43,202 nucleotides of DNA from Flavobacteriales bacterium (GCA_020852835.1 JADZAC010000001.1:1-43202), one strand, 5' to 3'. Shown: positions 23,954-32,631, counted from the first letter of the stretch. Numbers and translations: made by a program. Notes: generated by a model not told the origin, from the letters alone.

Positions 23954-24250
23954 GGTCGGGCCTTCAGCCCTCCTGATCCTCGTGGTCATCCCTGCCCGAC
24001 GCATCGCGTCGGGCAGGGATGAGGCCAGGCCGTTGGCCCTCCGTCCTCCGCCTCGCTCATATTGCCCCACCCGCCTCTGTGATCCGACTGCCCCGAAGAC
24101 ATCAGTGCGTCGGCCCTAACGCACACCCTCAGCTTCCTGAGGCAATGGTGATCGACTTTGACAGGGCCAACGGCCCGACCGCATCGCAGCCCAAGGCAAC
24201 GCCTTGGGCTGCGATGCCATGTCGAAGCGGAAGGACTTAAGGCCCGACCT
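23954..24250. repeat. REP-like hairpin array downstream of the SBBP gene
   Basis: Contains GGTCGGGCCTTCAGCCCTCC (23954-23973), a perfect 15-bp stem with loop ATC at 23988-24020 (arm ATCCCTGCCCGACGC), AGGGCCAACGGCCCGACC (24163-24180), a perfect 17-bp stem with loop AAC at 24181-24217 (arm GCATCGCAGCCCAAGGC) and TTAAGGCCCGACCTC (24237-24251). The short flanking words and the architecture match the arrays around the RAYT gene at 19278, while the long-stem arms differ in sequence. The interval 24041-24160 shows nothing else. Confidence 0.8.
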
Positions 24251-24257
24251 CAACCCA

Positions 24258-24407
24258 GGCACGCGCGTACATGCCGAGCAGGTCAGCGCCTTCGGTGCCT
24301 TGCAAGCGCTGGAGGTACCGGGCGAGTGGGCGGAAGGTCTCTACCTGGTGATGGTGCGGGTGGAAGGGCAGGCGTCAAAAGCAGCGAGGGTGCTTCGCGC
24401 GCCGTAG
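24258..24407 (+). pseudogene. Truncated 3' end of an SBBP/T9SS gene
   Basis: Encodes GTRVHAEQVSAFGALQALEV, then EWAEGLYLVMVRVEGQ, and stops at 24405-24407. It aligns with 23785-23935, the last 50 residues of the adjacent intact gene, at roughly three quarters nucleotide identity by eye. The upstream side abuts the hairpin array directly. Only the sorting-domain end is present, so no secreted protein can be made. Confidence 0.82.
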
Positions 24408-24437
24408 CCCTGCAAAGGCGGGGTGGTGAAGCGCTGA

Positions 24438-24998
24438 TCACTTCCCCTCCAGCCCCTGCGCCAGTTCGAGCATCTTCACCACCGTGTTCCAATTCCGCGC
24501 GGTGTTCACCACGCCGATGCCTTTGTCGAATTTCTCGGCCAGTTTACTGGTGCCGAAGCCGTGCGGCGTGTGCAGGTAGCACACGTGGTAGGCACCGATC
24601 GGTTTTCCCAACACGAGCAACGCCTCATCGCCCACCGCCAACGCCTGAAGCTTTGCCACGGCTTCCGCCTTGGGTTTTTCCGCCAGCAGCACGGCATGCA
24701 CGTGCTTGCCTTCGGCCTTCTGCGGGAAAGGATCCTGCTTCACCACCGCCGCCCATTCCGCAGCCGTGGGCACGAATATGGGCCGGTCGTACTTGAATTT
24801 CTTCAAGCAGAGCTCGGCCACCTTGGCCAGCGTTTCATCGCGTGAAAGTGCGCTCCGCACCAAGGCATTTCCGCTGTTGATGTAGGTGGTGGCGTCCTTG
24901 AAGCCGGCTTTGGTAAGTGCTGCACGCAGCTCGGCCACGGGCAGTTGCACGGGTCCGCCTACGCCGCGGAAGAGCAGGAGGAAGGTGGTGAGGGACAT
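24438..24998 (-). CDS. DUF1697 domain-containing protein
   Basis: A 186-residue cytoplasmic protein. The N-terminus (TTFLLLFRGVGGPVQLPVAE, LRAALTKAGFKDATTYINSG) is the hallmark of DUF1697, in which the RGVNVGG-like loop and TYINSGN are conserved. The C-terminal LHTPHGFGTSKLAEKFDKGI, then NTARNWNTVVKMLEL also fits. Function is not known. ATG 24998 (MSLTTFLLL) is chosen; further upstream residues are not conserved-looking. A detached copy of its 3' end lies at 10961-11110. It is convergent with the truncated SBBP remnant. Confidence 0.85.
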   Translation of the reverse strand: MSLTTFLLLFRGVGGPVQLPVAELRAALTKAGFKDATTYINSGNALVRSALSRDETLAKVAELCLKKFKYDRPIFVPTAAEWAAVVKQDPFPQKAEGKHVHAVLLAEKPKAEAVAKLQALAVGDEALLVLGKPIGAYHVCYLHTPHGFGTSKLAEKFDKGIGVVNTARNWNTVVKMLELAQGLEGK

Positions 24999-25062
24999 GG
25001 TGGTGCAAAGGTGCGGTTCCCTCCGGGTTTGGCTGATGGTTTGCGCCTGGCGTGCCCCGCAT

Positions 25063-25605
25063 GTGGAGGCCACCATGAAGGAACCGGGCTACGCCGCCTT
25101 CGATGCCCTGCGGACACCTGCGAACCCCAACGACAACTACTCCCTGGCCTACGCGGAGTTCGTGGTGCCCTTGGTAAAGGCGGTGCAGGAGCTCGCCGCC
25201 GGGAATGCCGCACTGGAACAACGGAACAAGGCCATGAAAGACGAAACGGAGGAGCGCATGGCCCGGATGAATGAACGGCTTGCAGAGCGGGAGCATCGCT
25301 TGGGGGAGGTGGCGGGAACGGAACAAATACGGGTTTGCCCGGTACCGGCGAATGACCTGGTACGGTTGGAGCTGCCGCTGAAATACCAAGGCCTGGGCGC
25401 CACGATGGAGTTGCGTGATGCCGAAGGCCGCACCGTGGAGGTCCGTGCCATCGGGCAGTTGGCGCCGTATATGAACTTCCGTTGGTCGAAGGGTTGGCTT
25501 ATGGGTGGTTCGAAGCACCTCGAGCCACCCTTATGGCTACTGCTCCGTGGTGGTGCAGGTGGCCGGGCCTTGCCCTGTACGGCACGTATCGCCATAGCTC
25601 ACTGA
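25063..25605 (+). pseudogene. 3' fragment of a tail-fibre-like (S74) T9SS gene
   Basis: From VEATMKEPGYAAFDALRTP it follows the ends of the two intact paralogues (25844 and 33268): YSLAYAEFVVPLVKAVQELA, a coiled coil, then IRVCPVPANDLVRLELPL of the sorting domain. It lacks signal peptide, head repeats and most of the S74 domain. Near the end (about 25490-25560) the reading is shifted: another frame gives PYGYCSVVVQVAG, and the original frame resumes as TARIAIAH before the stop. Two compensating indels are the simplest reading. The start is at the junction with upstream unrelated DNA. Confidence 0.8.
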
Positions 25606-25717
25606 AGGTGGTCTCCGTACCTGGGCACCTCGGCCCAGTGCCGGACATGGGCAGCGGAAAGCCGGAAGCGCGGTGTGTTCCTGTCCGAAGGAGGGAGGAA
25701 CGGCCGTCAGTTCATAA

Positions 25718-25769
25718 CCGTTTGCTCAATTTTTCTACCGCTTGCTCAATTTTTCTACCGGTTGCTCAT
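25718..25769. repeat. 20-bp direct repeats upstream of the tail-fibre-like gene
   Basis: Two full units at 25718-25737 and 25738-25757 (CCG[T/C]TTGCTCAATTTTTCTA) and a partial third at 25758-25768 (CCGGTTGCTCA). They lie 75-125 bp before the ATG at 25844. The AT-rich core is unusual here. A TTG at 25777 and TAGTTGCT at 25796 could be a weak promoter just downstream, so the repeats may be binding sites. No function is shown. Confidence 0.65.
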
Positions 25770-25843
25770 CCCGATGTTGCAACGGACCATGGGTGTAGTT
25801 GCTTCAGGTACTTCCTCGGAACCTTCCCCAAATACCCATAACC

Positions 25844-27814
25844 ATGAAAACGCACACGTTCCTCCTCTTTGCCGCAGTATCCGCAATTGCGATGCCCTCA
25901 GCCGCCCAGAGCTGGAAGCTTGTCGGCAATGCCGGGACCAACACCGGCACCAACTTCGTGGGCACCACGGACAATGTGCCGCTCGTGTTCAAGGTGAACG
26001 GAACACAGGCAGGCATGCTCGACCACTTGTTGAGCAATACGTCATACGGCTTCAAGGCCGGCCTCAATATCACTTCAGGGGAGCTAAACAGCGCGTTCGG
26101 CGCAAAGGCCCTGGAAAACTTGACCACCGGAGGTAACAACGCCGCCATGGGTTCCACGGCACTGTTCAACACCACCACCGGATGGAACAACATAGCCATC
26201 GGCAACCGGGCACTTTACCGCAACACCGTCGGCAACGCGAACGTGGCCATTGGCAGGCGTGCGCTGCATGAGAACGTGGCCGGTAGCCAATCGGTGGCGA
26301 TCGGAACCGAAGCCATGTACAATGCGAATCCGGCGGTGGTTCCTTCTCCCACTTACAATGTGGCCGTGGGGTACCAGGCGTTGTACGGGTCCGCCACGCC
26401 ACCCATTAACCAGGGTGTTAGGAACACGGCCGTTGGGCATCAAGCGCTCTGGAGCAATTCCAGCGGCGGCCAGATCGTGGCCATCGGCAACGAGGCGCTG
26501 TTCAGCAACACCACTGGCAATTACTTGAATGCGGTGGGTACATCGGCGCTGTATCATAACACGACGGGAACCGAAAACACGGCGATGGGCCAGGGCACCT
26601 TGTTCGGCAATAGCGTGGGCAACTACAATGTTGCCGTTGGCAACGGAGCGCTTTATTTCAACGAGGCCGGCAGCGGGTCGGTAGCACTGGGTTACCATGC
26701 GATGTTCTACGCAAACAGTTCCTCCACGCCACACTCTCCCGAGAACACGGCCGTTGGGTACGAGGCCTTGAGGGGCGAGTTCGTTTCTTCGGCCGGAAAC
26801 ACGGGCATCCGCAATACTGCCGTAGGCGACCAAGCCATGCTCACTACTTCCAACGGAAGTTACAATGTGGCCGTGGGCACCGAAGCGCTTTACAACAATA
26901 CTACCGGTTCCTACCTCTGCGGCCTGGGGCGCAGCGCGCTCAACGTCAATACCACGGGTTGGGACAACACGGCCATTGGTTACTCGGCCAACGTGAGCTT
27001 CGGGGATTTGCACAATGCCACGGCGTTGGGCGCATTTACGACCGCAACGGCCAGCAACAAGGTGCGCCTGGGCAACACCGGCGTGACCACTGTGGAAGGA
27101 CAGGTGGCCTACAGTTGGCCTTCGGATGCCCGCTTCAAGCGCAACGTGGAGGAGGATGTGCCCGGGCTTGACTTGATCACCCGCCTGCGGCCGGTGTCCT
27201 ACACGTTCGACCGCGCCGCCTTTGCCAAACACATTGGCGAGGGCAACGGCATGCCTGAAGATGAACGACCCGAACCAGTAGCCGCACCCGAAACCCGCAC
27301 GGTGGGTTTCTTGGCGCAGGAAGTGGAGGCCACGGTGAAGGAGCTGGGCTACGCCGCCTTCGATGCGGTGCGGGCGCCTTCGAACCCCAAGGACAACTAC
27401 TCCCTGGCCTACGCCGAATTCGTGGTGCCCCTGGTGAAGGCCGTGCAGGAGCTCGCCGCCGAGAACAAGCTCATGAAGGAGGAATTGGCCTCCACGAACG
27501 CCAAGCTGGATGCACTGATCGCAGCACAACAGGAACGGGATGGCGCATCGACCAAGGAAGGTGAACTCAAGGTATTCCCCGTACCCGCCAGCGACCTGGT
27601 GCGCGTTGAAATTCCCCCGCAATTCAACGGCAAGAGCGGCAACCTGGAAATGCTGGATGCACAGGGCCGCAGCGCGCACGTGCAGGCCATTTCCTCCCTG
27701 GGAACCTCCTTCGACCTGCCCTTGCCGGCCCGGCTCGCTGAAGGCACCTACATGGTGGTGCTGAAGGTGGCCGGTGAACAGCCCGCCACGGCCCGCGTCG
27801 TGATCCACCGGTAA
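25844..27814 (+). CDS. Tail-fibre-domain surface protein with S74 chaperone domain and T9SS tail (1)
   Basis: A 656-residue secreted protein. The signal peptide (LLFAAVSAIAMPSAAQ) is followed by about 370 residues of head-type repeats built on NTAVGxxAL, YNVAVGxxAL and similar, like the heads of trimeric adhesins. Next is an intramolecular chaperone (Peptidase_S74) domain starting SDARFKRNVEEDVPGLDLIT (Ser427, Lys432), then a coiled coil (about 540-570) and a T9SS sorting domain (KVFPVPASDLVRVEI, GTYMVVLKVAG). It is probably a trimeric surface fibre. A paralogue is at 33268 and a broken third copy just upstream. The ATG at 25844 gives the signal peptide. Confidence 0.88.
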   Translation: MKTHTFLLFAAVSAIAMPSAAQSWKLVGNAGTNTGTNFVGTTDNVPLVFKVNGTQAGMLDHLLSNTSYGFKAGLNITSGELNSAFGAKALENLTTGGNNAAMGSTALFNTTTGWNNIAIGNRALYRNTVGNANVAIGRRALHENVAGSQSVAIGTEAMYNANPAVVPSPTYNVAVGYQALYGSATPPINQGVRNTAVGHQALWSNSSGGQIVAIGNEALFSNTTGNYLNAVGTSALYHNTTGTENTAMGQGTLFGNSVGNYNVAVGNGALYFNEAGSGSVALGYHAMFYANSSSTPHSPENTAVGYEALRGEFVSSAGNTGIRNTAVGDQAMLTTSNGSYNVAVGTEALYNNTTGSYLCGLGRSALNVNTTGWDNTAIGYSANVSFGDLHNATALGAFTTATASNKVRLGNTGVTTVEGQVAYSWPSDARFKRNVEEDVPGLDLITRLRPVSYTFDRAAFAKHIGEGNGMPEDERPEPVAAPETRTVGFLAQEVEATVKELGYAAFDAVRAPSNPKDNYSLAYAEFVVPLVKAVQELAAENKLMKEELASTNAKLDALIAAQQERDGASTKEGELKVFPVPASDLVRVEIPPQFNGKSGNLEMLDAQGRSAHVQAISSLGTSFDLPLPARLAEGTYMVVLKVAGEQPATARVVIHR

Positions 27815-27835
27815 AGGGTGGGCACGTAGGCTGAT

Positions 27836-27877
27836 CGGCGCCCGGCGGGTGGCTGTTGAGGCCATGGCCGGGCGCCG
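27836..27877 (+). terminator. GC-rich hairpin after tail-fibre-like gene 1
   Basis: CGGCGCCCGGC (27836-27846) and GCCGGGCGCCG (27867-27877) pair perfectly over 11 bp with a 20-nt loop, 22 bp after the stop codon. Only TTC follows, not a T-run. A second inverted repeat (AGGCCAACGGC and its near-complement) spans about 27902-27937, just ahead of the next gene. Confidence 0.55.
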
Positions 27878-27948
27878 TTCATGGCCCCGTGCAACATGCA
27901 GAGGCCAACGGCTTGCCCGGTCATGGCCGTTCGGCCTACCTTGGTCAC

Positions 27949-29055
27949 ATGCGCCAACGCCCTGTTCCCGCGATCTTAGTGCTCTCCTGCTTCCTCTTGC
28001 CGCTTAGTGCATGCCGCAAAGAGCAGCCGGAACCCGTACCCCTCGGCCTTGCCTCCATGGACGATGGGGGCACTGTACGCCTCGCGGGCACCACCCGGCG
28101 CTTTGCGCCTTACAACGAGCTGTTCACCCGGTATTCCGGTTGGACCGGTGGCGATCAAGGGTATTCCATCGCCTTGCCGGACGGTCGCGTGCTGTGGCTC
28201 TTCGGCGATTCGTTCTTCGGCCCGGTAAACCCTGATCGCTCCCGGCCGCCCGGCAGCCAGTTCGTGCGCAACGGCTACCTGGTGCAGGACGGCAACCAGC
28301 TCACGGAACTCAACCAACAGGTGAACGGCCAGTGGCTTCCGGTGGTGTCACCGGGCGATCCAGAGCAATGGTACTGGCCGGGCGATGGCTTCGTGAGCGG
28401 GAATACGCTCTACATCTTCCAGCATCGGTTCATGTTGGACCCCGGCCAGCCCCCCGGCTTCAACTTCGCCCAAACGGGCGTGGACGTGGCCTCGTTCAGC
28501 TTGCCCGGGCTGCAATTGCAAAGTGTGCAACCGTTCAATGACGACCCCGATGTGGACTGGGGCACGGCGGTGATGGAGGACGGGCCCTACGTGTACATCT
28601 ACGGTACCGGGAGTGCGCCTTACAACAAGTTCGCCCATGTATCGCGCACCGCACTGGACGCACCGTTCCAGCAGATGCAATACTGGGATGGCAACGCGTG
28701 GACCAGTGACCCCCAAGCCACGGCACGCGTGCAAGGCGGCCTTTCCCAAGCGTTCTCCGTCTTCAAGCACGGCGGCAAGTACTATCTGTTGTCGCAGGAG
28801 AACTTGCTCGGTCCGGATATTTTCATCCGGGATGCACCCGCGCCCACGGGACCCTTCTCCAACAAGCGCAAACTGTACTCCACGCCGCAGCCGCCAGGCA
28901 CATGGACCTACAATGCCTTGGCGCATCCGCACACCATCACGCCCCAAGGCGACCTGCTGTTGTGCTACAGCATCAACGTGCAGGATTTCTTCCGGCTCTT
29001 CGACAATGCCGACCTCTACCGGCCGATCTTCCTGCGTGCCCGGGGCTGGGAGTAA
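27949..29055 (+). CDS. DUF5005/DUF4185-like lipoprotein (predicted beta-propeller)
   Basis: A 368-residue lipoprotein with lipobox LPLSAC after an N-terminal hydrophobic segment (AILVLSCFLLPLSAC). The mature part resembles DUF5005/DUF4185 proteins, which fold as five-bladed propellers related to glycoside hydrolases: GGDQGYSIALPDGRVLWLFG, DSFFGPV, EQWYWPGDGFV, VDWGTAVMEDGPYVYIYG, QAFSVFKHGGKYYLLSQE. It ends in RPIFLRARGWE. It is likely attached to the membrane or exposed at the surface and acts on a sugar, but no catalytic pair can be assigned. The ATG at 27949 gives the lipoprotein signal. Confidence 0.75.
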   Translation: MRQRPVPAILVLSCFLLPLSACRKEQPEPVPLGLASMDDGGTVRLAGTTRRFAPYNELFTRYSGWTGGDQGYSIALPDGRVLWLFGDSFFGPVNPDRSRPPGSQFVRNGYLVQDGNQLTELNQQVNGQWLPVVSPGDPEQWYWPGDGFVSGNTLYIFQHRFMLDPGQPPGFNFAQTGVDVASFSLPGLQLQSVQPFNDDPDVDWGTAVMEDGPYVYIYGTGSAPYNKFAHVSRTALDAPFQQMQYWDGNAWTSDPQATARVQGGLSQAFSVFKHGGKYYLLSQENLLGPDIFIRDAPAPTGPFSNKRKLYSTPQPPGTWTYNALAHPHTITPQGDLLLCYSINVQDFFRLFDNADLYRPIFLRARGWE

Positions 29056-29091
29056 GGCCCGGTTGATCTGTGGCACTGCCCTGCGTGAAGG

Positions 29092-29469
29092 CTACGGGGC
29101 GAGGCCGTGTTCCTGCAGCATAGCTTGCAGTGCCTGTGCGATGCACCAGCCTTCCGCCCGGTAGCGCGTCGGCCAACCGGCATCGGGTTTGAATGACAGC
29201 TTCCGTTCCCAGATGCCGAAGAGCAGCAAGGGGCAATAGCCTTCAAACTTCACCCCGAATTCATCGGCCATCACCTCAACGACGATCAGGCTGCCACCGG
29301 TTGCTTGTTTATGCCAGGTGGCGTATCCCGGCCGCTCGCGCAACTTGAAGGAAAAGGAGTGCTCATCACTGGTGGTGAACACCCGGCCGATGCCATTGGT
29401 GAACTTGGCAGCGGTGAAGCCTTGGCGGGTGAACCAATCGGCCAGATCCGCTTTGACCGTATCTGACAT
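29092..29469 (-). CDS. Hypothetical protein, 125 residues
   Basis: I do not recognise this protein. It has no signal peptide or membrane segment. The sequence shows a plausible alpha/beta fold: an N-terminal helix (VKADLADWFTRQGFTAAKF), strands GRVFTTSDEHSFSFKL and GSLIVVEVMADEFGVKF, and a C-terminal helix (AEGWCIAQALQAMLQEHG). Composition and codon use match the neighbours. It is convergent with the lipoprotein gene and lies 72 bp downstream of the YCF48-like gene on the same strand, so it might be read from that transcript. Confidence 0.6.
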   Translation of the reverse strand: MSDTVKADLADWFTRQGFTAAKFTNGIGRVFTTSDEHSFSFKLRERPGYATWHKQATGGSLIVVEVMADEFGVKFEGYCPLLLFGIWERKLSFKPDAGWPTRYRAEGWCIAQALQAMLQEHGLAP

Positions 29470-29541
29470 GCACCAAAGCTATCATGCCCAGAGTAGGGGC
29501 CGTCATGCAGGGCTTGGTCACAACTGCCCACGCACATATCC

Positions 29542-31776
29542 TCACTCCACCACCAACCTTCCCGTGTGCCGGCCTCGGCCCTCTTCAAGTTGCACGATGT
29601 ACAGCCCGGGCCTTAGGACCGACACATCAATCGCCACGGAAACACCCATGATCCGTTGTTCCAAGGCCACCCGCCCTTGGATGTCCATCAGCGAAAGCAG
29701 GGCAGGTGAGCTGCTTGTTCGTTCCACAAGAACAAGCCCGTTGGCCGGGTTCGGCACAAGCCGAAACTGCGCATGTTCATTCACTCCCATGATGCCTGTG
29801 TGGATCACCTGCACCGGTGCCGAAGTGTCGGAGACGCAGCCGAAACCATCCGTCACCACCACGGTGTAGTTCCCTTCCTCCGTTGCGGCGATGCAGGCCG
29901 TGCTGTCCGGCATCGGGTCGCCGTTGTGGTACCACTGGAAAATGCCGGTGCCGCTGGCACAAAGCGTATCAACTTGATCGGTGATCACCGGGGTGAACGC
30001 TGCCAATGGGCAGGCCACCTGCCCCCGATAGATGTCGCCCCATCGGCTCACGGCAACGATGTATCCGTCCACGTAAGCGGCATCACCGATCTGTGCATTG
30101 GTGATGTTCGGCAGCACGGTGCTCCAGGTGAGGCCGCCGTCGGTGGTACGCGAAGTTTGGCCGCCCCCGTTGACGGCGTAGCCTGTGTCCACGTTGGTGA
30201 AGAACATGCTCACGGTGCCTTGCGGGCTGTCGATCGGGACCCACGTATCGCCACCGTCCATGGTGCGGAAGTTCCGCATCCATCCGTGCAGCGTGTCGAG
30301 GAAGAAAACCGTGTGCCCGCCGGGCGTGCCGGTCATGGGTTGCCAGGTGAGGCCGCCGTCCATGGTGCGGTAGTTGTCGCCGTACTCGCCCACGGCATAG
30401 CCGTTCAGGGCATTGCTGAACCACAGGTCGTTGATGGTGATGTTGCCCACGTCCAGCACATGCGTCCAGGTGGCGCCTCCATTGGCCGTGCGGTAGATGC
30501 CGCCATATACCGCGCCGCCCGCCACGATGTGCGTAAGGGCATCGAAGCTCCATGTGCACCGGATGGCCACGTTGGGGCCGTTTACCGGCGTGCGCGTGGC
30601 GAAGCCATCGGTGGTTTTGGCGAAGCTGCCACTGCCGCCACCCAGGCATCCCGCACCAGTGGGCGTGAGGTGTACGCCCAGCCCGCCGCCGCCTGCCTTC
30701 GTCCAGTGGCGGCCTCCATCGGTGGTGCGCAGCAGCCCGCCTTCCAGCCCGCCGGAAGTGGCCCAGCCCACGGCCACGCCCACTTGGTCATTCTGGAAAG
30801 CTACTTTGTTCAGCACGGTGTGCCACGTGCCTTCATTGGTGATGGACCAGGTGACGCCCATGTCGTTGCTGCACTGGATGCGGCCATCGGTACCCAGGAT
30901 TCCACGCCCATCCGGGGAGAGCGCCACGCTTTGGTGGTCGCTGTTGCCCACTTGCTGCACGCTCCACGTGAGGCCCGCATCGGTGCTACGCATCACCCGG
31001 CCCCACGCGCCACAAGCCACCAACGTGTTCCCCTGTACAGCGAGGTCGAATAGGCTGTAGGTGGTGGGCGAGGGGATGGAATCCCATGTGGCGCCGCCGT
31101 CGGTGGTGCGGATCACCTCGCCGCCATTGCCCACCGCCACGCCTTCCTGGGCGCTGTAAAAGTGCAGGTCCTGCATGAGCACCAGTTGGTCAAAGGGCCC
31201 CACGCCTTGCCAATTCAACCCGCCGTCCACGCTCTTCAGCATTTTGCCGCCGTAGCTGCTGGCATAGCCGGTGTCACTGTCCAGGAACTGGATGGCGGTT
31301 ACATACTGGTACGTGGTAAGTCCCGTGGTGGTGGGCGTCCAGCTGGCGCCGCCGTCCACGGTGCGCAGGATCTTGCCGCTGTCGGAGCCGAGCCAGCCCA
31401 GGGTGTCGTTCAGGAAAAAGACGCATTGGAAGTTCCCGTAGCCCAGATGGCTGGTGGTGGTGGCCGTGGCGAAGCCGTCGGTGCTGCGCATGATCCGGCT
31501 GCTTTCACACACCGCGATGCCCCGTTGGTCGTCCCACATCCACAGCGCCACCGGTTTATTGAGCGTGTTCACGATGCGGCGTTCCCACGTGGTTCCGCCA
31601 TCCGCGGTGCGCAGGATCGCGCCCATGGGCTTGTCCACGGCGAAGGCCAGCTGGCCATCCAACAGGCACATGGCGGTGAACTCGCTGCGCGTTTTGATCG
31701 GTGTGGTAAGCTCCCACTGTTGCGCGTTGGCGGCGAGTGACACGGTGGCAAGGAGCAAGGTGGAGCTGATCTTCAT
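29542..31776 (-). CDS. YCF48-like beta-propeller protein with T9SS tail
   Basis: A 744-residue secreted protein. The signal peptide is ISSTLLLATVSLAANAQ. The body (about 20-620) has a dozen or more blades marked by [RK]TxDGGxTW (ILRTADGGTTWERR, ILRTVDGGASWTPT, VIRTTDGGATWDS), the sialidase/YCF48-type propeller seen in many Bacteroidota exoproteins. A short Ig-like segment (CASGTGIFQWYHNGDPMPDS) precedes the T9SS type A sorting domain (FRLVPNPANGLVLV, GLYIVQLEEGRG). No catalytic residues can be named. ATG 31776 is chosen because it starts the signal peptide; a longer reading to 31902 adds nothing credible. Confidence 0.85.
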   Translation of the reverse strand: MKISSTLLLATVSLAANAQQWELTTPIKTRSEFTAMCLLDGQLAFAVDKPMGAILRTADGGTTWERRIVNTLNKPVALWMWDDQRGIAVCESSRIMRSTDGFATATTTSHLGYGNFQCVFFLNDTLGWLGSDSGKILRTVDGGASWTPTTTGLTTYQYVTAIQFLDSDTGYASSYGGKMLKSVDGGLNWQGVGPFDQLVLMQDLHFYSAQEGVAVGNGGEVIRTTDGGATWDSIPSPTTYSLFDLAVQGNTLVACGAWGRVMRSTDAGLTWSVQQVGNSDHQSVALSPDGRGILGTDGRIQCSNDMGVTWSITNEGTWHTVLNKVAFQNDQVGVAVGWATSGGLEGGLLRTTDGGRHWTKAGGGGLGVHLTPTGAGCLGGGSGSFAKTTDGFATRTPVNGPNVAIRCTWSFDALTHIVAGGAVYGGIYRTANGGATWTHVLDVGNITINDLWFSNALNGYAVGEYGDNYRTMDGGLTWQPMTGTPGGHTVFFLDTLHGWMRNFRTMDGGDTWVPIDSPQGTVSMFFTNVDTGYAVNGGGQTSRTTDGGLTWSTVLPNITNAQIGDAAYVDGYIVAVSRWGDIYRGQVACPLAAFTPVITDQVDTLCASGTGIFQWYHNGDPMPDSTACIAATEEGNYTVVVTDGFGCVSDTSAPVQVIHTGIMGVNEHAQFRLVPNPANGLVLVERTSSSPALLSLMDIQGRVALEQRIMGVSVAIDVSVLRPGLYIVQLEEGRGRHTGRLVVE

Positions 31777-32037
31777 GGTAACTGCGTACACGCGGAGCGC
31801 AAGATGGTTCATTTGGCAACGACGCGGGCAGGGAATGTTTTGGCCGCCTGCGGGCTGTCCGCTGTAGCCGGCTTGCACGGTCCGGCGGCCCCGGGGCTGC
31901 AACGGGCTTCCTCCGGTCGCCGTTTCGCTCCACGGGGCCGCGCGGGCCGTGCTTCACCGGGCTGCCGCTGCCATCCCTGGCGGAAAGCCGTTCAAGGACC
32001 CAACGTGGTCCAATGGCTTTTTCACGGGGGACGGGAA
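31777..32037. other. Intergenic, GC-rich, no gene seen
   Basis: About 260 bp between the YCF48-like gene and the MazF-like toxin. Open readings on either strand lack any recognisable domain. The core (31860-31990) is very GC-rich and could be a dispersed repeat, but no second copy occurs in this window. Confidence 0.4.
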
Positions 32038-32358
32038 TTATGCTGAGATTAACTGTATGATCCGCTGAACGACTTGTGCGTACTTGCTTGCGGAAACTTT
32101 TCCTGCCGAATACAAGACCAATGCCCGTTCCGCGGTAAAGATCTTGTTGGGCCTGATATGGCTCTTTATCGGCAAGCCACCGGTGGCGAAATCGTTTGGT
32201 CCCAGTGCAATTTCCTGGTTGTCCTTTTTTGCTTGACTGGTGATCTGGCAGAGCATGACGTCGGGGCCGCCCCAATCGGCTACCACCAATGCGGGCCTGC
32301 GCTTGCTGCCGCTCAGGTCCGAGAAAGGGAAGGGGATCACCACCACCTCGCCTTTCAT
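32038..32358 (-). CDS. MazF/PemK-like toxin endoribonuclease
   Basis: A 106-residue MazF/PemK-type protein. The opening KGEVVVIPFPFSDLSGSKRRPALVV carries the conserved (R/K)G[ED]V, PFPFSDL and KRRPALVV blocks of the fold; the centre has LCQITSQ and the C-terminal part SHIRPNKIFT with the conserved (S)xxxP/K element. MazF toxins cut single-stranded mRNA at short sites. The ATG at 32358 overlaps the upstream stop in an ATGA arrangement; an ATG at 32370 is in frame but would lie inside the antitoxin. The pair looks complete and functional. Confidence 0.85.
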   Translation of the reverse strand: MKGEVVVIPFPFSDLSGSKRRPALVVADWGGPDVMLCQITSQAKKDNQEIALGPNDFATGGLPIKSHIRPNKIFTAERALVLYSAGKVSASKYAQVVQRIIQLISA

Positions 32359-32552
32359 AGGTCCTTCCACGCTTCGTCCTCTTCCTTATCGTTCCAGTCC
32401 TTCGCCAAGCTGGGTTCGCTGGCCATGGTAACGGTGGCGGTTTCGTCCAGCAGTTCCCGTAAGATCACTTTCTTCTCCTGGGTGGAACGATCACGCACCC
32501 ATGCAAGTAGCTGCGCGAGTGGCATAGGACTGGATTGCTCTGCACTGTTCAT
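32355..32552 (-). CDS. Putative antitoxin of the MazF-like toxin
   Basis: A 65-residue protein that ends in the ATGA overlap with the toxin start. The sequence (PLAQLLAWVRDRSTQEKKVI, LRELLDETATVTMASEPSLA, DWNDKEEDEAWKDL) has a helical first half and an acidic tail ending in EDEAWKDL, a layout common in small antitoxins that wrap around MazF. It resembles DUF2281-type antitoxins but I cannot assign the family surely. ATG 32552 (MNSAEQSS) is preferred over an upstream reading. Role rests mainly on position. Confidence 0.7.
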   Translation of the reverse strand: MNSAEQSSPMPLAQLLAWVRDRSTQEKKVILRELLDETATVTMASEPSLAKDWNDKEEDEAWKDL

Positions 32553-32631
32553 TGCCGGACGTGGCGGATGCACGAAGATACGAAAGGGTATGAAGCCAGG
32601 GCGGCATGATGCGCAATACCTTCGCTTCCCC

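Noticed and set aside
24158..24796. Plus-strand open reading (212 codons) across the SBBP remnant and DUF1697
   Set aside because: It runs through hairpins and opposite the conserved DUF1697 gene; no family seen.
26084..27865. Minus-strand open reading (593 codons) opposite tail-fibre-like gene 1, and a similar one at 33184-34887
   Set aside because: Both mirror the NTAVG head repeats of the real genes and are alike only because the real genes are alike.
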